A DNA stretch of 7,006 bases, taken from positions 1 to 7,006 of the forward strand of contig JAEZXF010000237.1 of the NCBI GenBank assembly GCA_023419995.1. The letters run 5' to 3'. Shown piece after piece: positions 1 through 6,860 of this stretch (its first letter is position 1; every line of letters begins with the position of its first letter). This DNA comes from Pseudomonadota bacterium. GTDB taxonomy: Bacteria; Pseudomonadota; Alphaproteobacteria; Rhizobiales; Rhizobiaceae. The translations under genes and the position numbers were made by a program. A model generated the notes under the pieces. It worked only from the letters and a program-made list of their open reading frames with translations, searched no databases and was not told the DNA's origin.

Positions 1-1350
1 AATCCCGAGCAGAAGGCCGACGACGCCGAGGACGAGGAGAATCCCCGCCTGCCGGCGATCACGGCCGGCGAGGCGCTCGCGCGCAAGTCGGTGACCGCGA
101 CCCAGCACACGACCGAGCCGCCGCCGCGCTATTCCGAAGCCTCGCTCATCCGCAAGATGGAGGAGCTGGGCATCGGCCGCCCGTCGACCTATGCCGCGAC
201 GCTGAAGACGCTGGAGGACCGAGACTACGTCACGATCGACCGGCGCAGGCTGGTGCCGCAGGCCAAGGGCCGCCTCGTCACCGCCTTCCTCGAGAGCTTC
301 TTCGAGCGCTACGTCGAGTACGACTTCACCGCCGCGCTCGAGGAGAAGCTCGACGACATCTCCGACGGCAAGCTGTCGTGGAAGGACGTGCTGCGCGATT
401 TCTGGCGCGACTTCTCGGCCCATGTCGACGAGACCAAGGAGCTTCGCGTCACCGACGTGCTCGACGCGCTGAACGAGGAGCTCGCGCCGCTCGTCTTCCC
501 CGCGCGCGAGGACGGCTCCAACCCGCGGCTGTGCCCGAAATGCGGCAGCGGCAACCTCTCGCTCAAGCTCGGCAAGTTCGGCGCCTTCGTCGGCTGCTCC
601 AACTATCCCGAGTGCGGCTACACGCGCCAGCTCGGCGAGGCGGTCAACGGCAATGGCGAGGCCGCCGGCGGCGAGGCCGGCGACAAGGCGCTGGGCAAGG
701 ACCCCTACACGCAGGAGGAGATCGTCCTCAAGAGCGGCCGCTTCGGCCCCTACGTCCAGCGCGGCGACGGCAAGGAGGCGAAGCGCGCCAGCCTGCCGAA
801 GGGCTGGAAGGTCGAGGACATCGACCACGAGAAGGCGCTGGCGCTGCTGTCGCTGCCGCGCGACGTCGGCCAGCACCCGGAGACCGGCAAGATGATCTCG
901 GCCGGCATCGGCCGCTACGGCCCGTTCGTGCTGCACGACGGCACCTATGCCAATCTCGATTCGGTCGAGGACGTCTTCTCGATCGGCCTCAACCGCGCCG
1001 TCACCGTGATCGCCGAGAAGAAGTCCAAGTTCGCCAACGGCAAGGGGCGGGCGACGCCCGCCGCGCTCAAGGAGCTCGGCGACCACCCCGACGGTGGACC
1101 AATCACCGTGCGCGACGGCCGCTATGGCCCCTACGTCAACTGGGGTAAGGTCAACGCCACCCTGCCCAAGGGCAAGGACCCCGCGTCGGTGACGGTCGAG
1201 GAGGCGCTGGAGCTGATCGCCGCCAAGGGCGGCAAGGCAGGCACGGCACGGAAGGCGGCGGCGAAGAAGCCCGCGGCCAGGAAGGCGCCTGCGAAGAAAG
1301 CCCCGGCGAAGAAGGCTCCCGCCAAGAAGACGGCCAGCAAAAAGGAATAG
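1..1350 (+). CDS. topA: DNA topoisomerase I (TopA), C-terminal part, 5' end outside window
   Basis: This is a type IA topoisomerase, which relaxes negatively supercoiled DNA by single-strand passage. The frame is open from base 1, so the gene starts upstream. The GTG at 91 is an internal codon, not the start. The 449 codons present lack the Toprim domain and the active-site tyrosine region. Residues below are numbered within the window. The family signature EASLIRKMEELGIGRPSTYA lies at about 47-66. A single C4 zinc ribbon follows, with Cys178, Cys181, Cys199 and Cys205 (C-x2-C-x17-C-x5-C). Three topoisomerase C-terminal repeats come next, each with a GR(F/Y)GP(Y/F)V core, at bases 736-756, 910-930 and 1117-1137. 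The protein ends in a Lys/Ala-rich tail. One zinc ribbon plus Cys-free repeats and a basic tail is the arrangement I expect in rhizobial TopA. rnr begins 6 bases after the stop, which suggests co-transcription. Identity is very secure. Confidence 0.97.
   Translation, partial: NPEQKADDAEDEENPRLPAITAGEALARKSVTATQHTTEPPPRYSEASLIRKMEELGIGRPSTYAATLKTLEDRDYVTIDRRRLVPQAKGRLVTAFLESFFERYVEYDFTAALEEKLDDISDGKLSWKDVLRDFWRDFSAHVDETKELRVTDVLDALNEELAPLVFPAREDGSNPRLCPKCGSGNLSLKLGKFGAFVGCSNYPECGYTRQLGEAVNGNGEAAGGEAGDKALGKDPYTQEEIVLKSGRFGPYVQRGDGKEAKRASLPKGWKVEDIDHEKALALLSLPRDVGQHPETGKMISAGIGRYGPFVLHDGTYANLDSVEDVFSIGLNRAVTVIAEKKSKFANGKGRATPAALKELGDHPDGGPITVRDGRYGPYVNWGKVNATLPKGKDPASVTVEEALELIAAKGGKAGTARKAAAKKPAARKAPAKKAPAKKAPAKKTASKKE
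1282..1329 (+). repeat. Pentapeptide repeat (KAPAK) in the TopA basic tail
   Basis: Three consecutive 15-base units encode Lys-Ala-Pro-Ala-Lys, followed by one more Lys, inside a longer Lys/Ala/Arg-rich tail that runs from about 1222 to 1347. Synonymous codons differ between units (gcg/gcc/gct for Ala, cct/ccg/ccc for Pro). The repeat is therefore kept at the protein level and is not a fresh DNA duplication. Such histone-H1-like tails are known to add non-specific DNA binding in bacterial topoisomerases. That role is inferred here. Confidence 0.8.
1342..1346 (+). promoter_or_regulatory. Ribosome binding site for rnr supporting the TTG start
   Basis: AAGGA sits 10 bases before the TTG at 1357 and inside the last codons of topA. 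It supports the TTG as the true start of rnr. The next in-frame alternative, a GTG at 1438, would cut into the N-terminal winged helix and has no comparable site. Confidence 0.6.
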
Positions 1351-1356
1351 CGAGAC

Positions 1357-3642
1357 TTGGCAAGACGGATTTCCGGGGGCAACGGCGGACGCGCGTCCGA
1401 AGGCTTCCGGCCGTCGCGCGACGAGATCCTGGCATTCGTGCGGGAAAACCCCGACCAGGCGGGCAAGCGCGAGCTGGCGCGCGCCTTCAACCTGAAGGGC
1501 GCCGACCGCATCTGGCTGAAGGACCTGCTGCGCGAGCTCCAGGACGATGGTCTGCTGGAAAAGCGCGCCAAGCGCTTCGCGCGCCCCGGCACGCTGCCCC
1601 ACGTCGTCGTGCTCGACATCTTCTCCCGCGACCCGGACGGGCTGCTCCTCGCCCGCCCGACCGAATGGCCGGACGAGAACGGCGCCGCGCCCGTCGTCTC
1701 GGTCCGCCCGTCGCGCAGCGACAAGGCGCGCGCGCCCGGCATGGGCGACCGAATTCTCGCCAAGGTGTTCCCGACCGGGGAGGAAGCCGGCCCCGCCTAC
1801 ACGGCGCGGGTGATGAAGATCTTCGAGAAGCGGCGCGAGGCGGTCCTCGGCATCTTCCGCAGGCTCCAGGACGGCTCGTTCCGCATCGAGCCGGTGGAGC
1901 GCAAGCAGCCCGAGCTGGTGGTCGAGGCCGACTTCGCCGGCGAGGCGAAGAGCGGCGACCTAGTCGAGGTCGAGCAGGTGTCCAGCGGCCGCTACGGCCT
2001 GCCGCGCGCCAAGGTCATCGCCGTCCTCGGCTCGCTGACCAGCGAGAAGGCGGTCTCGATGATCGCCATCCACGCCCACGACATCCCGCACATATTCCCG
2101 CACGAGGTGATCGCCGAGGCGGAAGCCGCACGCCCTGCCTCGATGGCCGGCCGCGAGGACTGGCGCGCGCTTCCCCTCTTCACCATCGACCCGGCCGACG
2201 CCAAGGACCATGACGACGCGGTCCATGCCGTGCCCGACCCCGACGAGGCCAACCCCGGCGGCCATGTCGTCACCGTCGCCATCGCCGACGTCGCCGCCTA
2301 CGTGACCGGTGGCTCCGCGCTCGACGGCGAGGCGCTGAAGCGCGGCAACTCGGTCTACTTCCCCGACCGGGTGGTGCCGATGCTGCCGGAGCGCATCTCG
2401 AACGACCTGTGCTCGCTGCGCGAGGGCGAGGAGCGCCCTGCCCTCGCGGTGCGCATGACCTTCGCGGCGGACGGCCGCAAGCTGCGCCACTCGTTCCACC
2501 GCGTCATGATGCGCTCGGCCGGCAAGCTCGCCTATCCGCAGGCGCAGGCAGCCATCGACGGCGGGCCCGACGACAGGACCGGCCCGCTGCTCGAGCCGGT
2601 GCTGCGGCCGCTGTGGGAGGCCTATGCCGCGCTCCGGCGCGGCCGCGCGGCCCGCGAGCCGCTCGAGCTCGACCTGCCGGAGCGCAAGATCCTGCTGAAG
2701 GAGGACGGGACGGTCGACCGCGTCGTCGTCCCCGACCGCCTCGACGCGCACAAGCTGATCGAGGAGTTCATGATCCAGGCGAACGTGGCGGCCGCCGAGA
2801 CGCTGGAGGCCAAGCGCCGCCCGCTCGTCTACCGCATCCACGATGCGCCGTCGCTCGCCAAGCAGGAATCGCTGCGCGAGTTCCTGGCCACGCTCGGCCT
2901 TCCGCTGGCGCGCGGCGCGCAGATGAAGCCCTCCTCGTTCAACGGCAGTTTGTCGCGGGTGAAGGGCAGCGACCACGAGATCCTCGTCAACGAGGTGGTG
3001 CTGCGCAGCCAGAGCCAGGCCGCCTACTCGCCGGACAACATCGGCCATTTCGGCCTCAACCTGCGGCGCTACGCCCACTTCACCTCGCCGATACGCCGCT
3101 ATGCCGACCTGATCGTCCACCGGGCGCTGATCGGCGCGCTGGGCCTTGGAAACGATGGGCTTTCGCGCGAGCAGGAGGAACGGCTGGAGGAGATCTCGGC
3201 GCTGATCTCGGCGGCCGAGCGCCGCGCCATGGCGGCCGAGCGCGAGACCGTCGACCGACTGATCGCGGCGCACCTGTCCACCCGCCTGGAGGAGGCGTTC
3301 CAGGGCCGCATCTCGGGCGTCACCAAGTCGGGGCTGTTCGTCAAGCTTCCCCAGTACGGCGCCGACGGCTTCATACCGGTGTCATTGTTGGGCGACGATT
3401 ACTATATCTACGACGAATCCGCGCATGCGCTGTTCGGCGAACGGTCCGGCAAGGGCTACCAGCTTGCCGACGAGGTGGAGGTCCGCCTCGTCGAGGTCGC
3501 ACCGATGGCCGGCGCCATGCGCTTCGAGATGCTGAGCGAGCCAAAGCCCCTGCCCGGCTCGAAGCAGTCGTTCCACAAGGCGCGCCGTGGCAGGGCGCGC
3601 GCACAACGGCCGCTGCCCCGCGGCCGCTCCCGGAGGCGATGA
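1357..3642 (+). CDS. rnr: Ribonuclease R (3'-5' exoribonuclease)
   Basis: RNase R is a processive cytoplasmic 3'-5' exonuclease that degrades structured RNA, defective rRNA and tmRNA-tagged messages. The 761 residues show the full family order. A winged helix lies at about 19-70, cold-shock-like OB domains at about 80-250, and the RNB catalytic domain at about 265-600. An S1 domain occupies about 645-727, and an Arg/Lys-rich tail about 734-761. The metal-binding aspartates are in place: TIDPADAKDHDDA at 276-288 gives Asp278, Asp284, Asp286 and Asp287, matching Asp201/207/209/210 of E. coli RNase II. Also present are EEFMIQAN at 469-476 and YAHFTSPIRRYADLIVHR at 572-589, where Arg580 matches the catalytic Arg. 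The start is TTG, chosen because it keeps the whole winged helix and has an AAGGA upstream. The gene lies 6 bases after topA, and its TGA overlaps the next start codon. The protein appears intact. RNase II is less likely because of the N-terminal helix domain and the basic tail. Confidence 0.96.
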   Translation: MARRISGGNGGRASEGFRPSRDEILAFVRENPDQAGKRELARAFNLKGADRIWLKDLLRELQDDGLLEKRAKRFARPGTLPHVVVLDIFSRDPDGLLLARPTEWPDENGAAPVVSVRPSRSDKARAPGMGDRILAKVFPTGEEAGPAYTARVMKIFEKRREAVLGIFRRLQDGSFRIEPVERKQPELVVEADFAGEAKSGDLVEVEQVSSGRYGLPRAKVIAVLGSLTSEKAVSMIAIHAHDIPHIFPHEVIAEAEAARPASMAGREDWRALPLFTIDPADAKDHDDAVHAVPDPDEANPGGHVVTVAIADVAAYVTGGSALDGEALKRGNSVYFPDRVVPMLPERISNDLCSLREGEERPALAVRMTFAADGRKLRHSFHRVMMRSAGKLAYPQAQAAIDGGPDDRTGPLLEPVLRPLWEAYAALRRGRAAREPLELDLPERKILLKEDGTVDRVVVPDRLDAHKLIEEFMIQANVAAAETLEAKRRPLVYRIHDAPSLAKQESLREFLATLGLPLARGAQMKPSSFNGSLSRVKGSDHEILVNEVVLRSQSQAAYSPDNIGHFGLNLRRYAHFTSPIRRYADLIVHRALIGALGLGNDGLSREQEERLEEISALISAAERRAMAAERETVDRLIAAHLSTRLEEAFQGRISGVTKSGLFVKLPQYGADGFIPVSLLGDDYYIYDESAHALFGERSGKGYQLADEVEVRLVEVAPMAGAMRFEMLSEPKPLPGSKQSFHKARRGRARAQRPLPRGRSRRR
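3632..3636 (+). promoter_or_regulatory. Ribosome binding site GGAGG deciding the DUF983 start
   Basis: Two ATG codons stand in tandem at 3639 and 3642. GGAGG ends 5 bases before the second but only 2 bases before the first. The spacing favours 3642. Both starts overlap the rnr stop codon, so translation of the two genes is probably coupled. Confidence 0.65.
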
Positions 3643-4067
3643 TGGAAGAAGAGGTTTACGGCCAGAAGGCCGCCAACGACCGTTCGCTGGCGCAGGCGCT
3701 GGCGCGCGGCTTCATGGGCAAGTGCCCGCACTGCGGCCAGGGCCGGCTTTTCGGCCGGTTCCTGAAGGTGGCCGATTCGTGCGACGTCTGCGGCGAGGAA
3801 TACCACCACCACCGCGCCGACGACCTGCCGGCCTATCTCGTCATCGTCGTCGTCGGCCATATCGTGGTCGGCGCGTTCATGGGCATGGAGACCATATTCG
3901 CGCTCAGCACCTGGCAGCACCTGGCGATCTGGGTGCCGATCACGCTCGCCCTGACCATCGGCCTGCTCCAGCCCACCAAGGGCGCCGTCGTCGGCCTGCA
4001 ATGGGCCTTGAGGATGCACGGATTTTCGGGCAAGCCTGACGCGCTCGAAACGCACCCGGAACTGTGA
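3642..4067 (+). CDS. DUF983 family zinc-ribbon membrane protein
   Basis: This 141-residue protein matches the DUF983 pattern, and its function is unknown. The N-terminal 62 residues are soluble and carry two Cys pairs, CPHC (Cys28, Cys31) and CDVC (Cys47, Cys50). These probably form a zinc ribbon, with an HHH run at 55-57. Two hydrophobic segments follow, at about 64-82 and 93-110, so the protein is likely an inner-membrane hairpin with the metal site on one face. GLLQPTKG at 107-114 closes the second helix, and a short polar C-terminus follows. The start overlaps the rnr stop by one base, or by four bases (ATGA) if the ATG at 3639 is used. The Nudix gene begins 7 bases after the stop. Co-translation with rnr is likely. 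The overlap does not by itself reveal a shared function. I am confident in the family and do not assign an activity. Confidence 0.88.
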   Translation: MEEEVYGQKAANDRSLAQALARGFMGKCPHCGQGRLFGRFLKVADSCDVCGEEYHHHRADDLPAYLVIVVVGHIVVGAFMGMETIFALSTWQHLAIWVPITLALTIGLLQPTKGAVVGLQWALRMHGFSGKPDALETHPEL

Positions 4068-4074
4068 GGCAGGC

Positions 4075-4830
4075 ATGACAGGCGACAAGACCGGCATGGC
4101 CGGCATGACGCGGGCGGAAGTCGACCGCATGGAGAACAAGGACTTCGCGCTCGGACACGGGCCCAAGCGCCCGCGCGACGCCGCGACGCTGATCCTGCTC
4201 GACCGCAAGGGCGGCGACGTGCGCGTGCTCATGGGCCGGCGCCACATGCGCCACGCCTTCATGCCGGGCAAGTTCGTGTTTCCGGGCGGCCGCACCGATC
4301 CGGCCGACAGCCGCATCCCCGTCGCCGCCGGGCTGCACCCCGCCGTCGAATCGAAGCTCGCCGCCGGTCGCACCACCGCGGCCCGCGCCCGCGCCATCGC
4401 GCTTTCGGCCGTGCGCGAGACCTACGAGGAGGCCGGGCTGCTGATCGGCCGGCCGGGCACCTTCGCCACCGGCAAGGCCGACTGGCTCGGCTTCGTCGAG
4501 CACGGCGTCGCGCCGTCGCTCGAGGGGCTGCGCTTCGTCGCCCGCGCCATCACCCCGCCCGGACGCGTCCGCCGTTTCGACACGCGCTTCCTCGCCGCGT
4601 TCCGCGACGACGTCGCCGTCGAGCTGGCCGAGGGCGGCCCGACGGACGAGCTGGAGGAGATCGTGTGGCTGCCGCTGCAGAAGGCGAGCGAGGCCGACAT
4701 CCCCGCCATCACGCGCACCGTGCTCGGGGACCTGCAGGCGCGCCTGCGCGACGATGCCGAGCTGTCGCCGAACGCGCCCGTGCCGTTCTACTACATGCGG
4801 CACAACCGGTTCTGCCGCGACATTCTCTGA
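4075..4830 (+). CDS. Nudix hydrolase, NUDT19/RP2-like
   Basis: Nudix enzymes hydrolyse nucleoside diphosphates linked to another moiety (X), using divalent metal bound by the Nudix helix. In this 251-residue protein the strand and loop FVFPGG at 67-72 and the helix core RETYEEAGLL at 114-123 are clear, with metal-ligand glutamates at 115, 118 and 119. About 40 residues separate the FPGG glycines from the REXXEE helix. The usual G-x5-E part of the box is therefore displaced by an insertion, as in the NUDT19/RP2-like branch of COG0494. The motif RRFDTRF at 166-172 supports that branch, in which CoA-ester hydrolysis has been reported. The substrate here is unknown. The start at ATG 4075 follows a GAGG (4066-4069) at 5-base spacing and lies 7 bases after the DUF983 gene. 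Later Met codons at residues 8, 11 and 19 are possible but lack good ribosome binding sites. Confidence 0.88.
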   Translation: MTGDKTGMAGMTRAEVDRMENKDFALGHGPKRPRDAATLILLDRKGGDVRVLMGRRHMRHAFMPGKFVFPGGRTDPADSRIPVAAGLHPAVESKLAAGRTTAARARAIALSAVRETYEEAGLLIGRPGTFATGKADWLGFVEHGVAPSLEGLRFVARAITPPGRVRRFDTRFLAAFRDDVAVELAEGGPTDELEEIVWLPLQKASEADIPAITRTVLGDLQARLRDDAELSPNAPVPFYYMRHNRFCRDIL

Positions 4831-4858
4831 CCCTCCCTCCAGCGCGCGGGTGACACAG

Positions 4859-6064
4859 ATGGCGAAGCCGCCGTCGGTTTCCGATCACGCAGCCGGCAGC
4901 GATGCCGGCGTGCGCTGGCTGGCGATCTCCGCGGCGATCGCCTCGATCAGCGTCGTCGGGATGGCGATCGGCCTCGGCGTGCCGCTGCTGTCGGTGATCC
5001 TCGAATCGCGGGGCTACTCGGCGACGATGATCGGCGCGAACACGGCCGTCGCCGGCATCGCCTCCATCGTCGCCGCCCCGTTCGCCACGCCGCTCGCCGC
5101 GCGCTTCGGCGTGGTCCGGCTGATGCTGGCGATGATCGTCGCCGGCGGCTTCGCCTTCGTCGGCTTCTACTTCGCGCCCAGCTTCTGGATGTGGTTCCCG
5201 CTGCGCGCGGTGCTGCATTTCGCGCTGACGGTGCTGTTCATCCTGTCCGAGTTCTGGATCTCGACCTCGGCCCCGCCGCACCGGCGCGGCCTGGTCCTCG
5301 GCCTCTACGCGACGGTGCTCTCGCTCGGCTTCGCCTTCGGGCCGTGGCTTTTCGCCCAGATCGGCTCGGCCGGCTTCGCGCCGTTCGGCATCACCTTCGC
5401 GCTGATCGCGCTCGCCGCGATCCCGGTGTCGCTCGCCTGGCGCGAGAGCCCCGACATCGCCGGGTCGGACCACGGCGGCAGCGGCGGCGGCTTCGCGCGC
5501 TACATCTGGATGGTGCCGACGGCGACCGCGGCCGTCCTCGTCTTCGGCGCCGTGGAAACCGGCGGCTTCGCGCTCTTCCCGGTCTACGGCGCGCGCATCG
5601 GCTATACCGAGGCGGATGCCGCGCTTCTCCTCACCGCCGTCGGCCTCGGCAACGTGCTGCTCCAGATCCCGCTCGGCATCGTCAGCGACCGGATGCGCGA
5701 CCGCCGCATCCTCCTCGCGCTGTGCGCCTTCGTCGGGCTGCTCGGCGTCATGGCCCTGCCGGTCTTCGCGGGGAACTGGCACATGAGCGCGGCGATCCTG
5801 TTCGTGTGGGGCGGCGTGGTCGCCGGCCTCTACACGGTCGGCCTCGCCCATCTCGGCTCCAAGCTCTCGGGGCGCGACCTCGCCTCCGCCAACGCCGCCT
5901 TCGTGCTGTGCTACGGCATCGGCATGCTCGTCGGCCCGCAGGCGATCGGCATCGGCATGGACATGGCCGGCCCCGACGGCTTTGCCTGGACGCTGGCGCT
6001 GTTCTTCGCCGCCTATCTCGTGCTCGCCGCGCTGCGCCTGTTCCGCACGCCGCGCCGGCGCTGA
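4859..6064 (+). CDS. MFS transporter, YcaD-like, substrate unknown
   Basis: This is a major facilitator superfamily carrier of 401 residues and about 12 transmembrane helices, in the inner membrane. The two halves are joined by a Gly/Ser/Asp-rich cytoplasmic loop at about 199-214. Loop 2-3 has only a weak motif A (ATPLAARFG, 76-84). Loop 8-9 has the better copy, GIVSDRMRDRR at 273-283. SEFWIS at 130-135 in helix 4/5 is reminiscent of the ESW motif in E. coli YcaD and supports that uncharacterised subgroup. ATG 4859 is preferred. The open frame extends back to 4754 but overlaps the Nudix gene there. A GTG at 4850, three codons earlier, is an alternative. Neither has a strong Shine-Dalgarno sequence. 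The 28-base gap after the Nudix gene has no terminator, so it is probably the last gene of the topA operon. The substrate cannot be inferred. Confidence 0.87.
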   Translation: MAKPPSVSDHAAGSDAGVRWLAISAAIASISVVGMAIGLGVPLLSVILESRGYSATMIGANTAVAGIASIVAAPFATPLAARFGVVRLMLAMIVAGGFAFVGFYFAPSFWMWFPLRAVLHFALTVLFILSEFWISTSAPPHRRGLVLGLYATVLSLGFAFGPWLFAQIGSAGFAPFGITFALIALAAIPVSLAWRESPDIAGSDHGGSGGGFARYIWMVPTATAAVLVFGAVETGGFALFPVYGARIGYTEADAALLLTAVGLGNVLLQIPLGIVSDRMRDRRILLALCAFVGLLGVMALPVFAGNWHMSAAILFVWGGVVAGLYTVGLAHLGSKLSGRDLASANAAFVLCYGIGMLVGPQAIGIGMDMAGPDGFAWTLALFFAAYLVLAALRLFRTPRRR

Positions 6065-6089
6065 AGCGCCCCCGCCCCGCGCCGGCACG

Positions 6090-6117
6090 TTGACGGCCTG
6101 CCGTCACGCGCTATCTT
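6090..6117 (+). promoter_or_regulatory. Putative sigma70-type promoter before the VOC gene
   Basis: TTGACG (6090-6095) and TATCTT (6112-6117) are separated by 16 bases in the 82-base gap after the MFS gene. Transcription would begin near 6124, giving a leader of roughly 20 bases. The call rests on sequence match alone. Confidence 0.5.
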
Positions 6118-6134
6118 CCTGCCGGTTGAATGAC

Positions 6135-6139
6135 GAGGA
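6135..6139 (+). promoter_or_regulatory. Ribosome binding site GAGGA for the VOC gene
   Basis: GAGGA ends 7 bases before ATG 6147. It favours that start over the downstream ATG at 6177, which would give a protein starting MIDHIQL but has no such site. Confidence 0.6.
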
Positions 6140-6146
6140 CACCGTC

Positions 6147-6575
6147 ATGGAAGTGAACGAACTGCATCGCGGACGCATGATCGACCACATCCAGCTGGTG
6201 GTGATGGACATCGAGGCCAGCCGGCGCTTCTACGAGGCGACGCTCGCGGCGCTGGGCATCCCGCTCGGCGGCACGGCGGAGGACTATTTCTGGGCCGACG
6301 AGCTGTTCGTCTCGACGGCGAGCAGCCAGGCCGCGCAGGGACGGCTGACAGGCCGCGTGCACCTCGCCTTCCAGGCGAAGGACAGGGCCGCGGTCGAGGC
6401 ATTCTACGAGGCCGGGCTCGCCAGCGGCGGAACCGACAACGGCGTGCCGGGCGAGAGGCCCTACCACCCCGGCTACTATGCCGCCTTCCTCCTCGACCCC
6501 GACGGCAACAATATCGAGGCCGTCTACCACGGAGAGGCCACGCGCAGCGCGGATTCCATCACGGTCACGCTCTGA
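6147..6575 (+). CDS. VOC family (glyoxalase/bleomycin-resistance fold) protein
   Basis: This 142-residue protein has the two beta-alpha-beta-beta-beta modules of the vicinal oxygen chelate superfamily. Module one begins MIDHIQLVVMDIEASRRFYE at 11-30, and module two begins GRVHLAFQAKDRAAVEAFYE at 69-88. It ends with the typical DPDGNNIEAVYH at 117-128. Candidate metal ligands are His14, His72 and Glu124, the positions expected for VOC enzymes, so it may be a metal-dependent lyase, isomerase, dioxygenase or thiol transferase. Members with this general form are annotated only as VOC or glyoxalase-related, and the substrate cannot be told. The start is ATG 6147 on ribosome-site evidence. The first 10 residues lie outside the fold, so ATG 6177 remains possible. 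The gene is flanked by its own candidate promoter and that of rpmG, so it may be transcribed independently of the upstream operon. Confidence 0.88.
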   Translation: MEVNELHRGRMIDHIQLVVMDIEASRRFYEATLAALGIPLGGTAEDYFWADELFVSTASSQAAQGRLTGRVHLAFQAKDRAAVEAFYEAGLASGGTDNGVPGERPYHPGYYAAFLLDPDGNNIEAVYHGEATRSADSITVTL

Positions 6576-6600
6576 GGGAACGCCGCCCTACACGAACGGG

Positions 6601-6629
6601 CTTGACTTTCCGCGATCCTTCTTTATGTC
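6601..6629 (+). promoter_or_regulatory. Putative promoter of rpmG
   Basis: In the 132-base gap before rpmG, CTTGAC (6601-6606) is followed after 17 bases by TATGTC (6624-6629). The CTTGAC hexamer is the common alphaproteobacterial form of the -35 box. The -10 match is only moderate. Transcription would start near 6636, with a leader of about 70 bases before the ATG at 6708. I saw no other conserved element in this gap. Confidence 0.5.
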
Positions 6630-6707
6630 TCCGCGCGAGATTTCCGCAGCCGGGCTCGCCGCCCGAACCTATGCGGCGACCGATCCTCAAGAATAGCGGA
6701 CACGAAA

Positions 6708-6860
6708 ATGGCCAAGGCTACGACCATCAAGATCAAGCTTCTGTCCACCGCGGACACCGGCTTCTTCTACGTCACCAAGAAGAACAGCCGCACCATGACC
6801 GACAAGATGACCAAGCGGAAGTACGACCCCGTCGCCCGCAAGCACGTCGAATTCAAGTAA
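6708..6860 (+). CDS. rpmG: 50S ribosomal protein L33, apparently shortened by five residues
   Basis: L33 is a small basic protein of the large ribosomal subunit near the E site. The product begins [20 protein letters not shown] and ends [11 protein letters not shown]. It lacks CxxC pairs, so it is the zinc-independent form. It is 50 residues long, whereas E. coli and, from what I know, rhizobial L33 have 55 residues ending in Glu-(Ala/Thr)-Lys-Ile-Lys. In frame after the TAA at 6858-6860 come codons for Thr-Asn-Ile-Lys and another TAA at 6873-6875. These line up with the missing tail, with stop replacing Glu51. This could be a genuine nonsense change, readthrough or a sequence error. The body of the protein is conserved, so the gene is probably functional. 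Upstream there is only a weak ribosome site (CGGA, 6697-6700). A candidate promoter lies about 80 bases upstream, and a strong terminator follows about 45 bases after the stop. Confidence 0.93.
   Translation: MAKATTIKIKLLSTADTGFFYVTKKNSRTMTDKMTKRKYDPVARKHVEFK

Noticed and set aside
91..1350. TopA starting at the GTG at base 91
   Set aside because: The frame is open and reads as TopA-like sequence back to base 1, so this GTG is an internal Val codon and the gene is cut by the window edge.
2409..3641. Upstream extension of the DUF983 frame, making a 552-residue protein
   Set aside because: The extension is the +2 shadow of rnr and is Arg/Pro/Ala-rich without domains. The real start is at the GGAGG-ATG next to the rnr stop.
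4754..4858. N-terminal extension of the MFS transporter
   Set aside because: The extra 35 residues overlap the conserved end of the Nudix gene and are Arg/Ser/Thr-rich with no family resemblance.
1960..6088. Long minus-strand open frames tiling the region (1960-3273, 3456-4397, 3940-4803, 4709-6088)
   Set aside because: They lie opposite well-supported genes. Their translations are low-complexity, rich in Arg, Gly, Ala, Asp and Glu, with no recognisable domain. Such frames are expected when third positions are mostly G or C.
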